Shown in pieces: positions 51,237-61,063 of a stretch of 64,000 bases of DNA. The stretch is from Nitrospirillum amazonense. GTDB taxonomy: Bacteria; Pseudomonadota; Alphaproteobacteria; Azospirillales; Azospirillaceae. The translations under genes were made by a program, and so were the position numbers. Positions within the stretch are counted from its first letter, which is position 1. Each line of letters begins with the position of its first letter. The DNA lies in assembly GCF_007828035.1 (NCBI RefSeq), contig NZ_VITV01000010.1, positions 62,001 through 126,000 of the forward strand, written 5' to 3'. Below the pieces are notes generated by a model that was not told the DNA's origin, ran no database searches, and saw nothing but the letters and a program-made list of their open reading frames with translations.

Positions 51237-54200
51237 ATGGCGGCAGTGCGTCCGGAGGCAGGCGGATCCGGCTGGGAATTCTGGGTCGATCGCGGCGGCA
51301 CCTTCACCGATGTCGTCGCCCGCCGGCCCGACGGCCGGCTGCTGACCGCCAAGCTGCTGTCGGAAAATCCTGAGCAATACCAGGATGCGGCGGTCGCCGG
51401 CATCCGCGCCCTGCTGGCGGACCATTCCGACTTCCCCGCCGACATCGATGCTGTGAAGATCGGCACCACCGTCGCCACCAACGCCCTGCTGGAGCGCAAG
51501 GGCGAGCCCCTGGTGCTGGCCATCACCCGGGGCCATGCCGATGCCTTGCGCATCGGCTATCAGGCGCGCCCGCGCCTGTTCGACCGTCACATCAGCCTGC
51601 CCGATGCCCTCTACACCCGCGTGGTCGAGGTGGCGGAGCGGGTGGACGCCGACGGCGCCATCCTGACGCCCCTGGATGAGCAGGCGACCCGCCGTGACCT
51701 GCGGGCCGCCTATGACGCCGGCTATCGCGCCGTGGCCATCGTGCTGATGCACGGCTACCGCTTCGACGATCATGAAAGGCGTGTGGCCGCCATCGCCCGC
51801 GCCATCGGCTACACCCAGGTGTCGGTCAGCCATGAGACCAGCCGGCTGATCAAGCTGGTGCGCCGGGGCGACACCACGGTGGTGGACGCCTATCTGTCGC
51901 CGGTGCTGCGACGCTACGTCGACCAGGTATCGGGCGCGCTGAAGGACGATGAGGGTGATACACGGCTGCTGTTCATGCAGTCGAACGGCGGCTTGGTGGA
52001 CGCGCGGCTTTTCCAGGGCAAGGACGCCGTGCTGTCCGGCCCGGCCGGCGGCATCGTTGGCATGGTCAGCACGGCGGTGGAGGCCGGGTTCGACAGGGTC
52101 ATCGGCTTCGACATGGGCGGCACCTCCACGGATGTGTCCCACTACGCCGGCACGTACGAACGCACGTATGAGACCATGGTGGCCGGTGTGCGCCTGTGCG
52201 CGCCCATGATGAACATCCACACCGTGGCGGCCGGTGGCGGCAGCGTCTGCACCTTTGACGGTTCGCGCTTCCGCGTCGGCCCGGAATCGGCGGGGGCGGT
52301 GCCCGGCCCCATCTGCTACCGCCGGGGCGGGCCCCTGGCCGTCACCGACTGCAACCTGATGCTGGGCAAGATCCAGCCGGCCTTCTTCCCCCACGTCTTC
52401 GGGCCCGGCGCCGACCAGCCGCTGGACCTGGACGCCGTCGCGGCCCGTTTCCACGCCTTGGCCGCCGAGGTCAAGGCGGCCACGGGGGAGGAACGCACGC
52501 CCTATCAGCTGGCGGAAGGGTTCATCACCATCGCGGTGGAGAAGATGGCCAAGGCCATCAAGGAAATTTCCGTCCAGCGTGGCTATGACGTGGCCCAGTA
52601 CACGCTGGCCTGCTTCGGCGGCGCCGGGGGGCAGCACGCCTGCCTGGTGGCCGACGCCCTGGGTATGAAGCGGGTGATGATCCATCCCTTCGCCGGGGTG
52701 CTGTCGGCCTATGGCATGGGCCTGGCCGACCTCCGCGTCATCCGCGACCGCACGGTGGAACAGCCGCTGTCGGCGGGCCTGGATCTCACCACACCGGCCG
52801 ACGCCCTGGCGCGGGAGGCCAAGGCGGCGCTGACCGCCCAGGATGTGCCCGTCGCGCAGGTGGAGGTCGAACTGACCGCCCGGCTGAAGTACGCCGGCAC
52901 CGACACCAGCCTGGCCGTGCCATTCGGGGACGCCGCGGCATTGGCCGCCGCCTTCGCCGACGCCCACCAGCGCCGCTTCGGCTTCACCGCCCCGGGCAAG
53001 GCCGTGGTGGTGGAGGCCCTGGCGGCCGAGGCCATCGGCCATCCCGGCCGGGGCAGCATCACGGCCGCGGCGGGGGACGCGGCCACCGGCGCACCACGGC
53101 CCTTGGCCGAGGTCCGCACCTATATGGCGGGTGCCGAGGCCGGCACTCCTGTCTATGACCGCGCCGACCTGGCGCCCGGTCATGAGGTGAACGGCCCCGC
53201 CCTGATCCGCGAAGCCACGGCCACCACGGTGATCGAGCCCGGCTGGCGCGCCCGGGTGGACGGCCATGCCAACCTGGTCTTGGAACGGGTGGTGGCCCTG
53301 GCGCCCCGCACCGCCATCGGCACCACCGTGGATCCGGTGATGCTGGAGGTGTTCAACAACCTGTTCACGGCGGTGGCGGAGCAGATGGGCTACGCCCTGC
53401 AGAACACCGCCTATTCGGTCAACATCAAGGAACGGCTGGATTTCTCCTGCGCCCTGTTCGACCGTAACGGCGGGCTGATCGCCAACGCCCCGCACATGCC
53501 GGTGCACCTGGGCTCCATGGGTGACAGCGTGCGGGCCATCGTCGAGGCGCGGTCCAAGGATGGCCGGGGCATGCGGCCCGGCGACGTCTACATGCTGAAC
53601 GCGCCTTACAACGGCGGCACCCACCTGCCCGACGTCACCGTGGTCATGCCGGTGTTCGACAACGACGGCAGCCTGCTGGTCTTCGTCGCCGCGCGGGGCC
53701 ACCAGGGCGACATCGGCGGAATCACGCCCGGCTCCATGCCACCCGACAGCCGCACCGTGGAGGATGAGGGCGTGCTGATCGACAATTTCCTGCTGGTGGA
53801 GGGCGGCCGGTTTTTGGAGGAAGAGACGCGGGCCCTGCTGGCGAGCGGCCGCTATCCCGCCCGCAATCCCGACCAGAACATCGGCGACCTGCGCGCCCAG
53901 GTGGCCGCCTGCGCCAAGGGGGCGGAGGAGATGGCCGGGATGGTGGCGCAGTTCGGCCGCGACGTGGTCGAGGCCTACATGGCCCACATGCAGGACAACG
54001 CCGAGGAGGCGGTGCGCCGCGTCATCGACGTGCTGAAGGACGGCACCTTCCGCTATGAGATGGACAACGGCGCCGTCATTCAGGTGGCCGTCACCGTGGA
54101 CCGGCGGGCGCGCCGGGCGGTGGTGGACTTCACCGGCACCAGTCCGCAGCTGGAGACCAACTTCAACGCGCCGCTCAGCGTTTGCCGCGCCGCCGTGCTC

Positions 54201-54878
54201 TACGTCTTCCGGACCCTGGTGGATGACGAGATCCCGATGAACGAGGGATGCCTGAAGCCCATCGTGCTCAAGGTCCCGGCTGGCTGCCTGCTGAACCCCG
54301 CCTATCCGGCGGCGGTGGTGGCCGGGAATGTGGAGACCAGCCAGGTGGTGGTGGACGCGCTCTACGGGGCGCTGGGCGTCATGGCCGGTGCCCAGGGCAC
54401 CATGAACAACTTCACCTTCGGCGACGACGCCCGCCAATATTACGAGACCATCTGCGGCGGCTCCGGCGCCGGGGCCGATTTCGACGGCACCAGTGCGGTG
54501 CAGACGCACATGACCAACAGCCGCCTGACCGATCCCGAGGTGATGGAGGTGCGCTACCCGGTGCTGGTGGAACGCTTCGGCATCCGCCGCGGCTCCGGCG
54601 GGGCCGGGCGCCATCGCGGCGGTGATGGGGTGGAGCGGCTGATCCGCTTCCGTGCGCCCATGACCGCCGCCATCCTGTCCAACCGCCGCCGCGTGCCGCC
54701 CTTCGGCCTGGCTGGCGGCGAGGCGGGGGCGCCGGGGGTGACGGAGGTGCACCGGGCCGACGGCACGGTCCAGGTGCTGGCCGCCACCGATACCGTCGCC
54801 ATGAACCCCGGTGACGCCATCCTGGTCAAGACACCGGGCGGTGGCGGCTATGGCAAGGCGGGCGAGGGCGACGCCTGA
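51237..54878 (+). CDS. 5-oxoprolinase (ATP-hydrolysing), fused HyuA+HyuB, 1213 aa
   Basis: The N-terminal ~690 residues are hydantoinase A-like with the ATP motif [17 protein letters not shown] near residue 17 and [11 protein letters not shown] near 292. The C-terminal ~500 residues are hydantoinase B-like with [11 protein letters not shown]-type [14 protein letters not shown] and [11 protein letters not shown]. The fusion order and total length match eukaryotic-type OPLAH and bacterial single-chain oxoprolinases, which open 5-oxo-L-proline to glutamate with ATP. A hydantoin or N-methylhydantoin substrate is the alternative. It overlaps the DUF969 gene (TGATG) and lies after the XRE-cupin regulator, heading a predicted 5-oxoproline operon. 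Confidence 0.9.
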   Translation: MAAVRPEAGGSGWEFWVDRGGTFTDVVARRPDGRLLTAKLLSENPEQYQDAAVAGIRALLADHSDFPADIDAVKIGTTVATNALLERKGEPLVLAITRGHADALRIGYQARPRLFDRHISLPDALYTRVVEVAERVDADGAILTPLDEQATRRDLRAAYDAGYRAVAIVLMHGYRFDDHERRVAAIARAIGYTQVSVSHETSRLIKLVRRGDTTVVDAYLSPVLRRYVDQVSGALKDDEGDTRLLFMQSNGGLVDARLFQGKDAVLSGPAGGIVGMVSTAVEAGFDRVIGFDMGGTSTDVSHYAGTYERTYETMVAGVRLCAPMMNIHTVAAGGGSVCTFDGSRFRVGPESAGAVPGPICYRRGGPLAVTDCNLMLGKIQPAFFPHVFGPGADQPLDLDAVAARFHALAAEVKAATGEERTPYQLAEGFITIAVEKMAKAIKEISVQRGYDVAQYTLACFGGAGGQHACLVADALGMKRVMIHPFAGVLSAYGMGLADLRVIRDRTVEQPLSAGLDLTTPADALAREAKAALTAQDVPVAQVEVELTARLKYAGTDTSLAVPFGDAAALAAAFADAHQRRFGFTAPGKAVVVEALAAEAIGHPGRGSITAAAGDAATGAPRPLAEVRTYMAGAEAGTPVYDRADLAPGHEVNGPALIREATATTVIEPGWRARVDGHANLVLERVVALAPRTAIGTTVDPVMLEVFNNLFTAVAEQMGYALQNTAYSVNIKERLDFSCALFDRNGGLIANAPHMPVHLGSMGDSVRAIVEARSKDGRGMRPGDVYMLNAPYNGGTHLPDVTVVMPVFDNDGSLLVFVAARGHQGDIGGITPGSMPPDSRTVEDEGVLIDNFLLVEGGRFLEEETRALLASGRYPARNPDQNIGDLRAQVAACAKGAEEMAGMVAQFGRDVVEAYMAHMQDNAEEAVRRVIDVLKDGTFRYEMDNGAVIQVAVTVDRRARRAVVDFTGTSPQLETNFNAPLSVCRAAVLYVFRTLVDDEIPMNEGCLKPIVLKVPAGCLLNPAYPAAVVAGNVETSQVVVDALYGALGVMAGAQGTMNNFTFGDDARQYYETICGGSGAGADFDGTSAVQTHMTNSRLTDPEVMEVRYPVLVERFGIRRGSGGAGRHRGGDGVERLIRFRAPMTAAILSNRRRVPPFGLAGGEAGAPGVTEVHRADGTVQVLAATDTVAMNPGDAILVKTPGGGGYGKAGEGDA

Positions 54879-55558
54879 TGCTCAGCCTGGTCGGCATCGC
54901 CATCGTCGCCGCCGGCTTCGCCGCCCGCCTGAACCCGCTGCTGGTCGCGGTGGCGGCGGCCTTCGGCACCGGCCTTGCCGCGGGCATGGGCGTGCTGGAG
55001 ATCGTCGCCGCCTTCGGCCGCCTGTTCAATGCCAACCGCTACATCTGCCTGGTCTACCTGTTCCTGCCCCTGATCGGCCTGCTGGAACGCCTGGGCATCC
55101 AGGTGCAGGCGCAGCGCCTGATCGGCGGCCTGAAGGCCGCGACGGTGGGGCGCACCTATCTGGTGTTCTTCATCCTGCGGCAGGTGCTGGCGGCCCTGGG
55201 CGCCAAGGATCTCAGCGGCCATGCCCAGACGGTGCGCCCCGTGCTGGCGCCCATGGGCGAGGCGGTGGCGGAGGAAAACCTGGGCCGCCCCCTGGCCCCG
55301 GCGGAGCGCACGCTGGTGCGGGCCCACGCGGCGGCGGCGGAGAACATCGCCCTGTTCTTCAGCGAGGACATCTTCGTCGCCATCGGCTCCGTCATCCTGA
55401 TCAAGGGCTACCTGGCCGCCAACGGCATCGAGGTCAGCCCCTTGGACGTTTCGGTCTGGGCCATCCCCACCGCCCTCGTGGCCGTGGTGATCCACGGCGC
55501 CCGCCTGCTGCTGCTGGACCGCCGGCTGAAAGCTGGAAAAGGGGCGGTGGCGTCATGA
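54878..55558 (+). CDS. DUF969 membrane protein, 226 aa
   Basis: An integral membrane protein with about five to six helices. The conserved loops NRYICLVYLFLPLIGLLERLG and GRTYLVFFILRQVLAALGA (in part) and the acidic AENIALFFSEDIFVAIG motif identify DUF969. This family always pairs with DUF979, which follows here with ATGA overlap. In other bacteria the pair lies beside pyrrolidone-carboxylate peptidase or oxoprolinase genes, from memory. Together they are a candidate transporter for 5-oxoproline or an oxoprolyl compound. Function is inferred; no biochemical data are known to me. Confidence 0.88.
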   Translation: MLSLVGIAIVAAGFAARLNPLLVAVAAAFGTGLAAGMGVLEIVAAFGRLFNANRYICLVYLFLPLIGLLERLGIQVQAQRLIGGLKAATVGRTYLVFFILRQVLAALGAKDLSGHAQTVRPVLAPMGEAVAEENLGRPLAPAERTLVRAHAAAAENIALFFSEDIFVAIGSVILIKGYLAANGIEVSPLDVSVWAIPTALVAVVIHGARLLLLDRRLKAGKGAVAS

Positions 55559-56511
55559 TCGGCATCAGCGTCGCCTATGACCTGGCCGGTCTGATGTTCG
55601 CCGCCATCGCCTGGCGCTCGGCGCGTGATGCCGGCAATCCCCGGCGCCTCGGCGCCAGCCTGTTCTGGGCCCTGCTGGCGCTCAGCTTTTTGGCCGGCGA
55701 TTACCTGGGGGATCTGGGCAACGGCACCCTGGTTCTGGCCTTGGCCATCCTGGGTGGCTTCGGCCTCATGGGCCGGGGGACGGAGGCGGAGGCGCCAAGG
55801 GCGGAACGGGAGGCGCAGGCTCGGCACTGGGGCTATTGGCTGTTTCCCGTCCTGTTCCTGCCGCCCGTCATCGCCCTGGCGGGCACGATCTGGGGCCCGG
55901 CCCTGACCTGGAACGGCCGGCCGCTGGTGGACCCCAAGCAGGGCACGCTGATCTGGCTGGCGCTGGGCATCGTGGCGGCGCTGGCGGCGACGGTCCTGTA
56001 CACCCGGCAGCGTTTGGGCACCCCCCTGCGTGACGCCCGGCGCCTCGTGGAACTGGTGGGCTGGGCCGCCATCCTGCCGCAGGTGCTGGCGGCCCTGGGC
56101 GGCATCTTCGCGCTGGCCAAGGTGGGTGACGCCGTCGCCGCGCTGGTGGGCCAGTACCTTACCCTGGACCACCGCTTCCCCTTGGTCTGCGCCTACACCG
56201 GCGGCATGGCGCTGCTGACCATCCTGATGGGCAACGCCTTCGCCGCCTTTCCGGTCATGACCTCGGGCATCGCCCTGCCGCTGTTGGTGGGCCGCTTCGG
56301 CGGCGACCCGGCCGTCATCTCCGCCATCGGCATGCTGTCGGGCTTCTGCGGCACGCTGATGACGCCCATGGCCGCCAATTTCAACATCGTCCCGGCCGCC
56401 CTGCTGGAGTTGCCGGACCGCAACGCGGTCATCCGGGCGCAGGTGCCGACGGCCCTGCTGGTCCTGGTGGCCAACACCCTGCTGATCCAAATCCTGGGTT
56501 TCCCCAAATGA
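55555..56511 (+). CDS. DUF979 membrane protein, 318 aa
   Basis: About nine hydrophobic helices with the family motifs DYLGDLGNG, GNAFAAFPVMTSGIALP and GMLSGFCGTLMTPMAANFNIVPAALLEL (shown in part); the last resembles the substrate-binding half-loops of ion-coupled organic-anion transporters. It partners with DUF969. The true start is ATG 55555, overlapping the DUF969 stop; a much longer in-frame extension upstream runs through the DUF969 gene in another frame and is not real. Its stop overlaps the DUF2891 start (ATGA). Confidence 0.88.
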   Translation: MIGISVAYDLAGLMFAAIAWRSARDAGNPRRLGASLFWALLALSFLAGDYLGDLGNGTLVLALAILGGFGLMGRGTEAEAPRAEREAQARHWGYWLFPVLFLPPVIALAGTIWGPALTWNGRPLVDPKQGTLIWLALGIVAALAATVLYTRQRLGTPLRDARRLVELVGWAAILPQVLAALGGIFALAKVGDAVAALVGQYLTLDHRFPLVCAYTGGMALLTILMGNAFAAFPVMTSGIALPLLVGRFGGDPAVISAIGMLSGFCGTLMTPMAANFNIVPAALLELPDRNAVIRAQVPTALLVLVANTLLIQILGFPK

Positions 56512-57536
56512 CCGATTCCGCTTTTCCCGGCCTCAGCGAGGCCCACGCTGTCCGGTTCGCCGAGATCGCGCTGGGCCACGTCACCCGTGAATACCCCAAT
56601 GTCATCACCCATTTTCTGAACGGGCCGGAGGACGCGCGGACGCCGCGTGCCATGCACCCCATCTTCTTTGGCAGCCTGGACTGGCATTCCTGCGTCCATG
56701 GCCACTGGCTGCTGGCCCGCACCCTGCGGCTGTTTCCCGGCAGCCCGGTGGCCGACCGCATCCGCGCCCTGTTCGCCGACAGCTACACCCCGGAAAAGGT
56801 CGCGGGCGAACTGGCCTATTTCCAGCGGCCCAACACCGGCACCTTCGAACGGCCCTACGGCTGGGCCTGGTACCTGCTGCTGGCGGCCGAGCTGCGGCGC
56901 ACCGGCATGGGCGCCGTGGGGACGGCCTGGGCCACGGCGCTGGCGCCCCTGACGGCGGAGATCGTGGGCCGGCTGAAGGCCTATCTGCCCAAGGCGACGT
57001 ACCCGGTGCGCACCGGCCTGCACATCAACACCGCCTTTGCCCTGACCCTGTCCATGGCCTATGCCCGTCGCCGGGGCGACGACGGTCTGGCCGACCTGAT
57101 CGCCCAAACGGCTCGGGCCTGGTACGGCGGTGATGCCGATGCCCAGGTGTGGGAACCGTCGGGTACCGATTTCCTGTCGCCGGTGCTGACCGCCGCCGTC
57201 GCCATGGCGGCCGTGCTGCCGCGTGCGGAGTTCCGCGCCTGGTTCGCCCGCCTGCTGCCCGGCGTGGCGGATGGCCAACCACGCACCCTGTTCACCCCGG
57301 CCACGGTCAGCGACCGCAGCGACGGCACCATCGCGCACCTGGATGGCCTGAACCTCAGCCGCGCCTGGTGCTGGCGTGCCATCGCCGCCCAGCTGGACCC
57401 GGCCGATCCGGTGGCGGTGCAGGCGCGGGCGGCGGCCGACGTGCACCTGGCCGATGCCCTGCCGCACCTGGAATCCGACTATATGGGCGAACATTGGCTG
57501 GCCAGCTTCGCCGTGCTGGCGCTGGATGGGGTGTGA
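56508..57536 (+). CDS. DUF2891 protein, 342 aa
   Basis: A soluble all-helical protein with HPIFFGSLDWHSCVHGHW (residues ~49-66), RPYGWAWYLLLAAEL and SRAWCWRAIA. The His/Trp-rich repeats are characteristic of the DUF2891 family and resemble the (alpha/alpha)6-barrel of glycan or acid isomerases. It is translationally coupled to DUF979. No activity is known to me. In this operon it might act as an isomerase or a hydrolase for the transported compound; that is inference from gene order. Confidence 0.85.
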   Translation: MTDSAFPGLSEAHAVRFAEIALGHVTREYPNVITHFLNGPEDARTPRAMHPIFFGSLDWHSCVHGHWLLARTLRLFPGSPVADRIRALFADSYTPEKVAGELAYFQRPNTGTFERPYGWAWYLLLAAELRRTGMGAVGTAWATALAPLTAEIVGRLKAYLPKATYPVRTGLHINTAFALTLSMAYARRRGDDGLADLIAQTARAWYGGDADAQVWEPSGTDFLSPVLTAAVAMAAVLPRAEFRAWFARLLPGVADGQPRTLFTPATVSDRSDGTIAHLDGLNLSRAWCWRAIAAQLDPADPVAVQARAAADVHLADALPHLESDYMGEHWLASFAVLALDGV

Positions 57537-57566
57537 CGGTGACAGCTTGGATGAGGGAGGGGTGAG

Positions 57567-58475
57567 ATGGGGCGGCGCGCGATCCTGCTGGACGGTGGCA
57601 TGGGACGGGAATTGCAGCGCATGGGCGCGCCCTTCCGCCAGCCGGAATGGTCGGCCCTGGCGCTGATCGAGGCGCCTGATTATGTGCGCCGGGCCCATGA
57701 CGCCTTCCTGGATGCCGGCGCCGATATCGTCACCAGCAACAGCTATGCCCTGGTGCCCTTCCATATCGGGGAGGAAAGGTTCGCCGCGCAGGGCGGGGCC
57801 CTGGCCTCCCTTGCCGGACGGCTGGCCCGACAGGCGGCGGACGCCAAGGCCGGCGCCCGCGTCGCCGGATCCCTGCCGCCGCTGTTCGGTTCCTACCGCG
57901 CCGACCTGTTCGATGCGGCCCGTGCGGCGGATCTGCTGGCCCCGTTGGTAGATGGCCTGGCGCCGCATGTCGACCTTTGGCTGGCGGAAACCCAAAGCGC
58001 GGTGGCGGAGGTGCGGGCTGTGCGCGCGGCCTTGGAGGGCGCCTTGGGGAAGGGTGAGGCCAAGCCGCTGTGGCTGTCCTTCACGCTGGAGGATGAGGCG
58101 GCCGATGCGGCCATCCATCCCCGCCTGCGCGGGGGCGAGTCGGTAACCCATGCCACCGAGGCGGCGCTGGCCCTGGGGGCCGCGGCCCTGCTGTTCAATT
58201 GCAGCCAGCCCGAGGTCATGGGGCCGGCGCTGGTCGCGGCCCGGGCCGCCGCCGCCGGCGCGCCATTGCCCTTGGGCGTGTACGCCAACGCCTTCCCCCC
58301 GCAGCCCAAGGAAGCCACCGCCAACGACGGCCTGGATGAGCTGCGCGCCGACCTGACGCCCGCCAGCTACCTGGACTGGGCACGGCGCTGGGTGGATGCC
58401 GGCGCCGCCATCGTCGGGGGCTGTTGCGGCATCGGGCCCGATCATATCCGCGCCCTGGCGGCGGCTTTGCCGTGA
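57567..58475 (+). CDS. Homocysteine S-methyltransferase family protein, 302 aa
   Basis: A (beta/alpha)8 barrel with LLDGGMGRELQRMG at the start. The zinc-binding Cys occur in LLFNCSQPE (near residue 210) and VGGCCGIGPDHI (near 285), the complete Cys-x-CC set of the family. The enzyme would methylate homocysteine (from S-methylmethionine, betaine or methyltetrahydrofolate) or act on selenohomocysteine. Placement in the oxoprolinase operon suggests sulfur amino acid / glutathione turnover. The start ATG has GGGAGGGGTGAG upstream. The EamA gene follows with GTGA overlap. Confidence 0.9.
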   Translation: MGRRAILLDGGMGRELQRMGAPFRQPEWSALALIEAPDYVRRAHDAFLDAGADIVTSNSYALVPFHIGEERFAAQGGALASLAGRLARQAADAKAGARVAGSLPPLFGSYRADLFDAARAADLLAPLVDGLAPHVDLWLAETQSAVAEVRAVRAALEGALGKGEAKPLWLSFTLEDEAADAAIHPRLRGGESVTHATEAALALGAAALLFNCSQPEVMGPALVAARAAAAGAPLPLGVYANAFPPQPKEATANDGLDELRADLTPASYLDWARRWVDAGAAIVGGCCGIGPDHIRALAAALP

Positions 58476-59383
58476 GGGGTGCCGAGTCCGCCGCCCTTAG
58501 GGACCGCCTGCTGGGGTGGGGCGCCCCCTGGCTGTTCATCCTCATCTGGTCCACCGGCTTCCTGGTGGGGCGGGCGGTGCTGCCCTATGCCGACGTGCAA
58601 CTGTTCCTGGTGGCGCGCTTCGGCCTGACGGCGCTGCTCTTCACCGGTGCCACGCTGACGGCTGGCGTTTCCTGGCCGCGTGGCCGGGCGGCGCGCCTGC
58701 ACCTGCTGGCCGGCGCCCTGATGCAGGGCGTCTATATCGGCTTCTCCTACTGGGCCATCGCCCAGGGGCTAGCCGCCGGCATCATGGCGCTGATGGGTGC
58801 CTTGCAGCCCCTGTTCACCGCCCTCATCACCACCCTGGTGTTCCGTCAGCGGCTCAGCCGCCTGGCCTGGCTGGGCTTGGCCATCGGCTTCGCCGGCGTC
58901 GCCTGCGTGCTGGCGCCGAAGCTGGCCCTGCACGCGGCGGCCGGGGCGGGGTCGGGTGGTTTGCCGCCGCTGGGCGCCGCCCTGGCCGTGCTCAGCGTCC
59001 TGTCCATCACCATCGGCACCCTGCTGCAGAAATCCTCCGTGGCCGGGGATGACCTGCGCCCGGCCGGCGCGCTGCAGAACCTGGGCGCCCTGGGCGTGGT
59101 CTGCCTGCTGTTCCTGACCGTGGGCACGCCGCACTGGGATCCGCATCCGGTGTTGTGGACGGCGCTGGCCTGGGCTGTCCTGGGGCCCTCGGTCATCGGC
59201 ATCTCCCTGCTGGTGTGGATGGTGCGCCATGGCGAGGCCACGCGCGCCACGGCGCTGCTGCTGCTGGTCCCGCCGCTGGCGGCGCTGGAGGCCTTCTTCC
59301 TGTTCCACGAAACACTGACGCCGCTGCAACTGGCCGGCTTCGCCTTGGCCCTGGGCGGCGTCGGCCTGACCCGCCGGGGATGA
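58472..59383 (+). CDS. EamA/DMT superfamily exporter, 303 aa
   Basis: Ten hydrophobic helices in two EamA repeats (first about residues 12-135, second about 150-295). Signature segments are LIWSTGFLVGRAVLPYA and GPSVIGISLLVWMVRHGEATRA. It probably exports a small metabolite such as an amino acid. The GTG at 58472 overlaps the stop of the methyltransferase gene (GTGA), whereas the longer upstream start at 58424 would lie within that gene. It appears to be the last gene of the oxoprolinase operon. Confidence 0.87.
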   Translation: MRGAESAALRDRLLGWGAPWLFILIWSTGFLVGRAVLPYADVQLFLVARFGLTALLFTGATLTAGVSWPRGRAARLHLLAGALMQGVYIGFSYWAIAQGLAAGIMALMGALQPLFTALITTLVFRQRLSRLAWLGLAIGFAGVACVLAPKLALHAAAGAGSGGLPPLGAALAVLSVLSITIGTLLQKSSVAGDDLRPAGALQNLGALGVVCLLFLTVGTPHWDPHPVLWTALAWAVLGPSVIGISLLVWMVRHGEATRATALLLLVPPLAALEAFFLFHETLTPLQLAGFALALGGVGLTRRG

Positions 59384-59473
59384 GGGGTGCGGCCGGTTGC
59401 CCTCCGCCACGGGCGGTGTGCTAAGCTGCGCGGATCATCTGTGGCCTGTTGTTTGATCTGGGATGGGGAAGCC

Positions 59474-60943
59474 ATGAGCCGCTTCGTCGGTTTGAGTTCC
59501 ACGGTGGAAGGCCTGGCGGGGGGCCGGGTCATGGTCATCGGCGATGTCATGCTGGACCGTTTCGTGCGCGGCAAGGTGGGGCGCATTTCGCCGGAGGCGC
59601 CGGTGCCCGTGCTGCGCAACGCGCATGAGGACGTGATGCTGGGCGGTGCGGGCAACGTGGTGCGCAACATCACGGCGCTAGGCGGCCACGTGGTGTTCGG
59701 CGGCGTCATCGGTGGCGATGCCGCTGGCGTGCGCGTCAGTCAGCTGGTGGCGGCCGACGCGCAGGTCGCCTCCATCCTACAGGTGGATCCCCGGCGCCGC
59801 ACCTCGGAAAAGACGCGCTTCGTGGCCGATGGCCACCACCTGCTGCGCTCCGACTGGGACAGTGAGGAGGCGGTGGCGGAGGATACGCACCGCGGCCTGG
59901 TGACGGCCATGGCCGCGCACCTGTCCGGCGTCGACGTCGTCATCCTGTCCGACTACGGCAAGGGCGTGTTCACGCCGCCGGTGCTGAAGGAGCTGATCGC
60001 CCTGGCGCGCGAGGCCGGCAAGCCGGTGATCGTCGATCCCAAGAGCGCCGACTATTCCATCTATCGCGGCGCCACCCTGGTCACGCCCAACCGGGCGGAA
60101 CTGGCGCTGGCCGTGGGGCACAATCCCAGGACCACGGAAGAGATCGTGGGCGCCGCCGCCACCCTGATGCGCGACCATGGCATCGAGGGCATGCTGGTTA
60201 CCCGCAGTGAGGAGGGCATGACCCTGGTCCGGGGCGACGGCACGTCCCTGAACGTGCAGGCCGAGGCCAAGGAGGTCTTTGACGTTTCCGGTGCCGGCGA
60301 CACCGTGGTGTCCGTCATCGCCACCGCGCTGGCGACGGGGGCGGACATCGCCGAGGCGGTGGAACTGGCCAACGTCGCCGCCGGCCTGGTGGTGGCCAAG
60401 GTGGGCACGGCCGTGGTCAGCCCGGCGGAACTGCTGCACGCCCTGGCCGAACAGGACGACCGCCAGAACCTGTCCAAGGTGCTGGGCGGGGCGGAACTGC
60501 GGGAGCAGATCGCCCGCTGGCGCCGCCGGGGCCTGAAGGTGGGCTTTACCAACGGCTGCTTCGACCTGATCCATCCCGGCCATGTCCAGCTGCTGGCCGC
60601 CGCGCGCGCCACCTGCGACCGCCTGATCGTCGGCCTCAACTCCGACGCGTCGGTGCGCCGCCTGAAGGGGCCCGAGCGGCCCATCCAGGACGAGCGGTCG
60701 CGGGCCATCGTGCTGGCGGCTTTCGGCTCGGTCGACGCCGTCGCCCTGTTCGAGGACGACACGCCCCTGGCGCTGATCACCGAGGTGATGCCCGACGTGC
60801 TGATCAAGGGTGCCGATTACACCATCGACCAGGTGGTGGGCGCCGACGTCGTCCAGGCCCACGGCGGCCGCGTGGCCCTGGTGGAGCTGGTGCCCAACCA
60901 AAGCACCACCGGCATCGCCAAGCGCATCCGCGTGACGGGCTGA
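59474..60943 (+). CDS. hldE: Bifunctional D-beta-D-heptose 7-phosphate kinase / heptose 1-phosphate adenylyltransferase, 489 aa
   Basis: Residues ~1-330 are a PfkB kinase with VIGDVMLDRFVRGKVGRISPE, GGAGNVVRNI and the anion-hole/base motif DVSGAGDTVVS. Residues ~350-489 are a cytidylyltransferase-like domain with FTNGCFDLIHPGHVQLL (the HxGH site) and ending in QSTTGIAKRIR. The protein phosphorylates heptose-7-phosphate and then adenylylates heptose-1-phosphate, for ADP-heptose in LPS core. hldD follows at 120 nt, and a GmhB-type HAD domain lies at 46264, so most of the pathway is in this window. The start is ATG 59474 with a GGGGAAG RBS. Confidence 0.95.
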   Translation: MSRFVGLSSTVEGLAGGRVMVIGDVMLDRFVRGKVGRISPEAPVPVLRNAHEDVMLGGAGNVVRNITALGGHVVFGGVIGGDAAGVRVSQLVAADAQVASILQVDPRRRTSEKTRFVADGHHLLRSDWDSEEAVAEDTHRGLVTAMAAHLSGVDVVILSDYGKGVFTPPVLKELIALAREAGKPVIVDPKSADYSIYRGATLVTPNRAELALAVGHNPRTTEEIVGAAATLMRDHGIEGMLVTRSEEGMTLVRGDGTSLNVQAEAKEVFDVSGAGDTVVSVIATALATGADIAEAVELANVAAGLVVAKVGTAVVSPAELLHALAEQDDRQNLSKVLGGAELREQIARWRRRGLKVGFTNGCFDLIHPGHVQLLAAARATCDRLIVGLNSDASVRRLKGPERPIQDERSRAIVLAAFGSVDAVALFEDDTPLALITEVMPDVLIKGADYTIDQVVGADVVQAHGGRVALVELVPNQSTTGIAKRIRVTG

Positions 60944-61063
60944 CCCGGTCGCCCCTCTGGCGTGCGTTGGGGCGGCTTGCCCCGGGGGACGTGGCCCCCT
61001 ATCAAGGCCGTGTCGGCCTCGACACCAGGGTCCGGCACGGATTTTTACGGGAAGCAGCAGTCC

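Noticed and set aside
51138-54752. A 1204-codon antisense frame opposite 5-oxoprolinase
   Set aside because: Long antisense frames arise from GC-rich codon bias. The product has His/Gly/Arg-rich composition and no domain, while the sense gene has all catalytic motifs.
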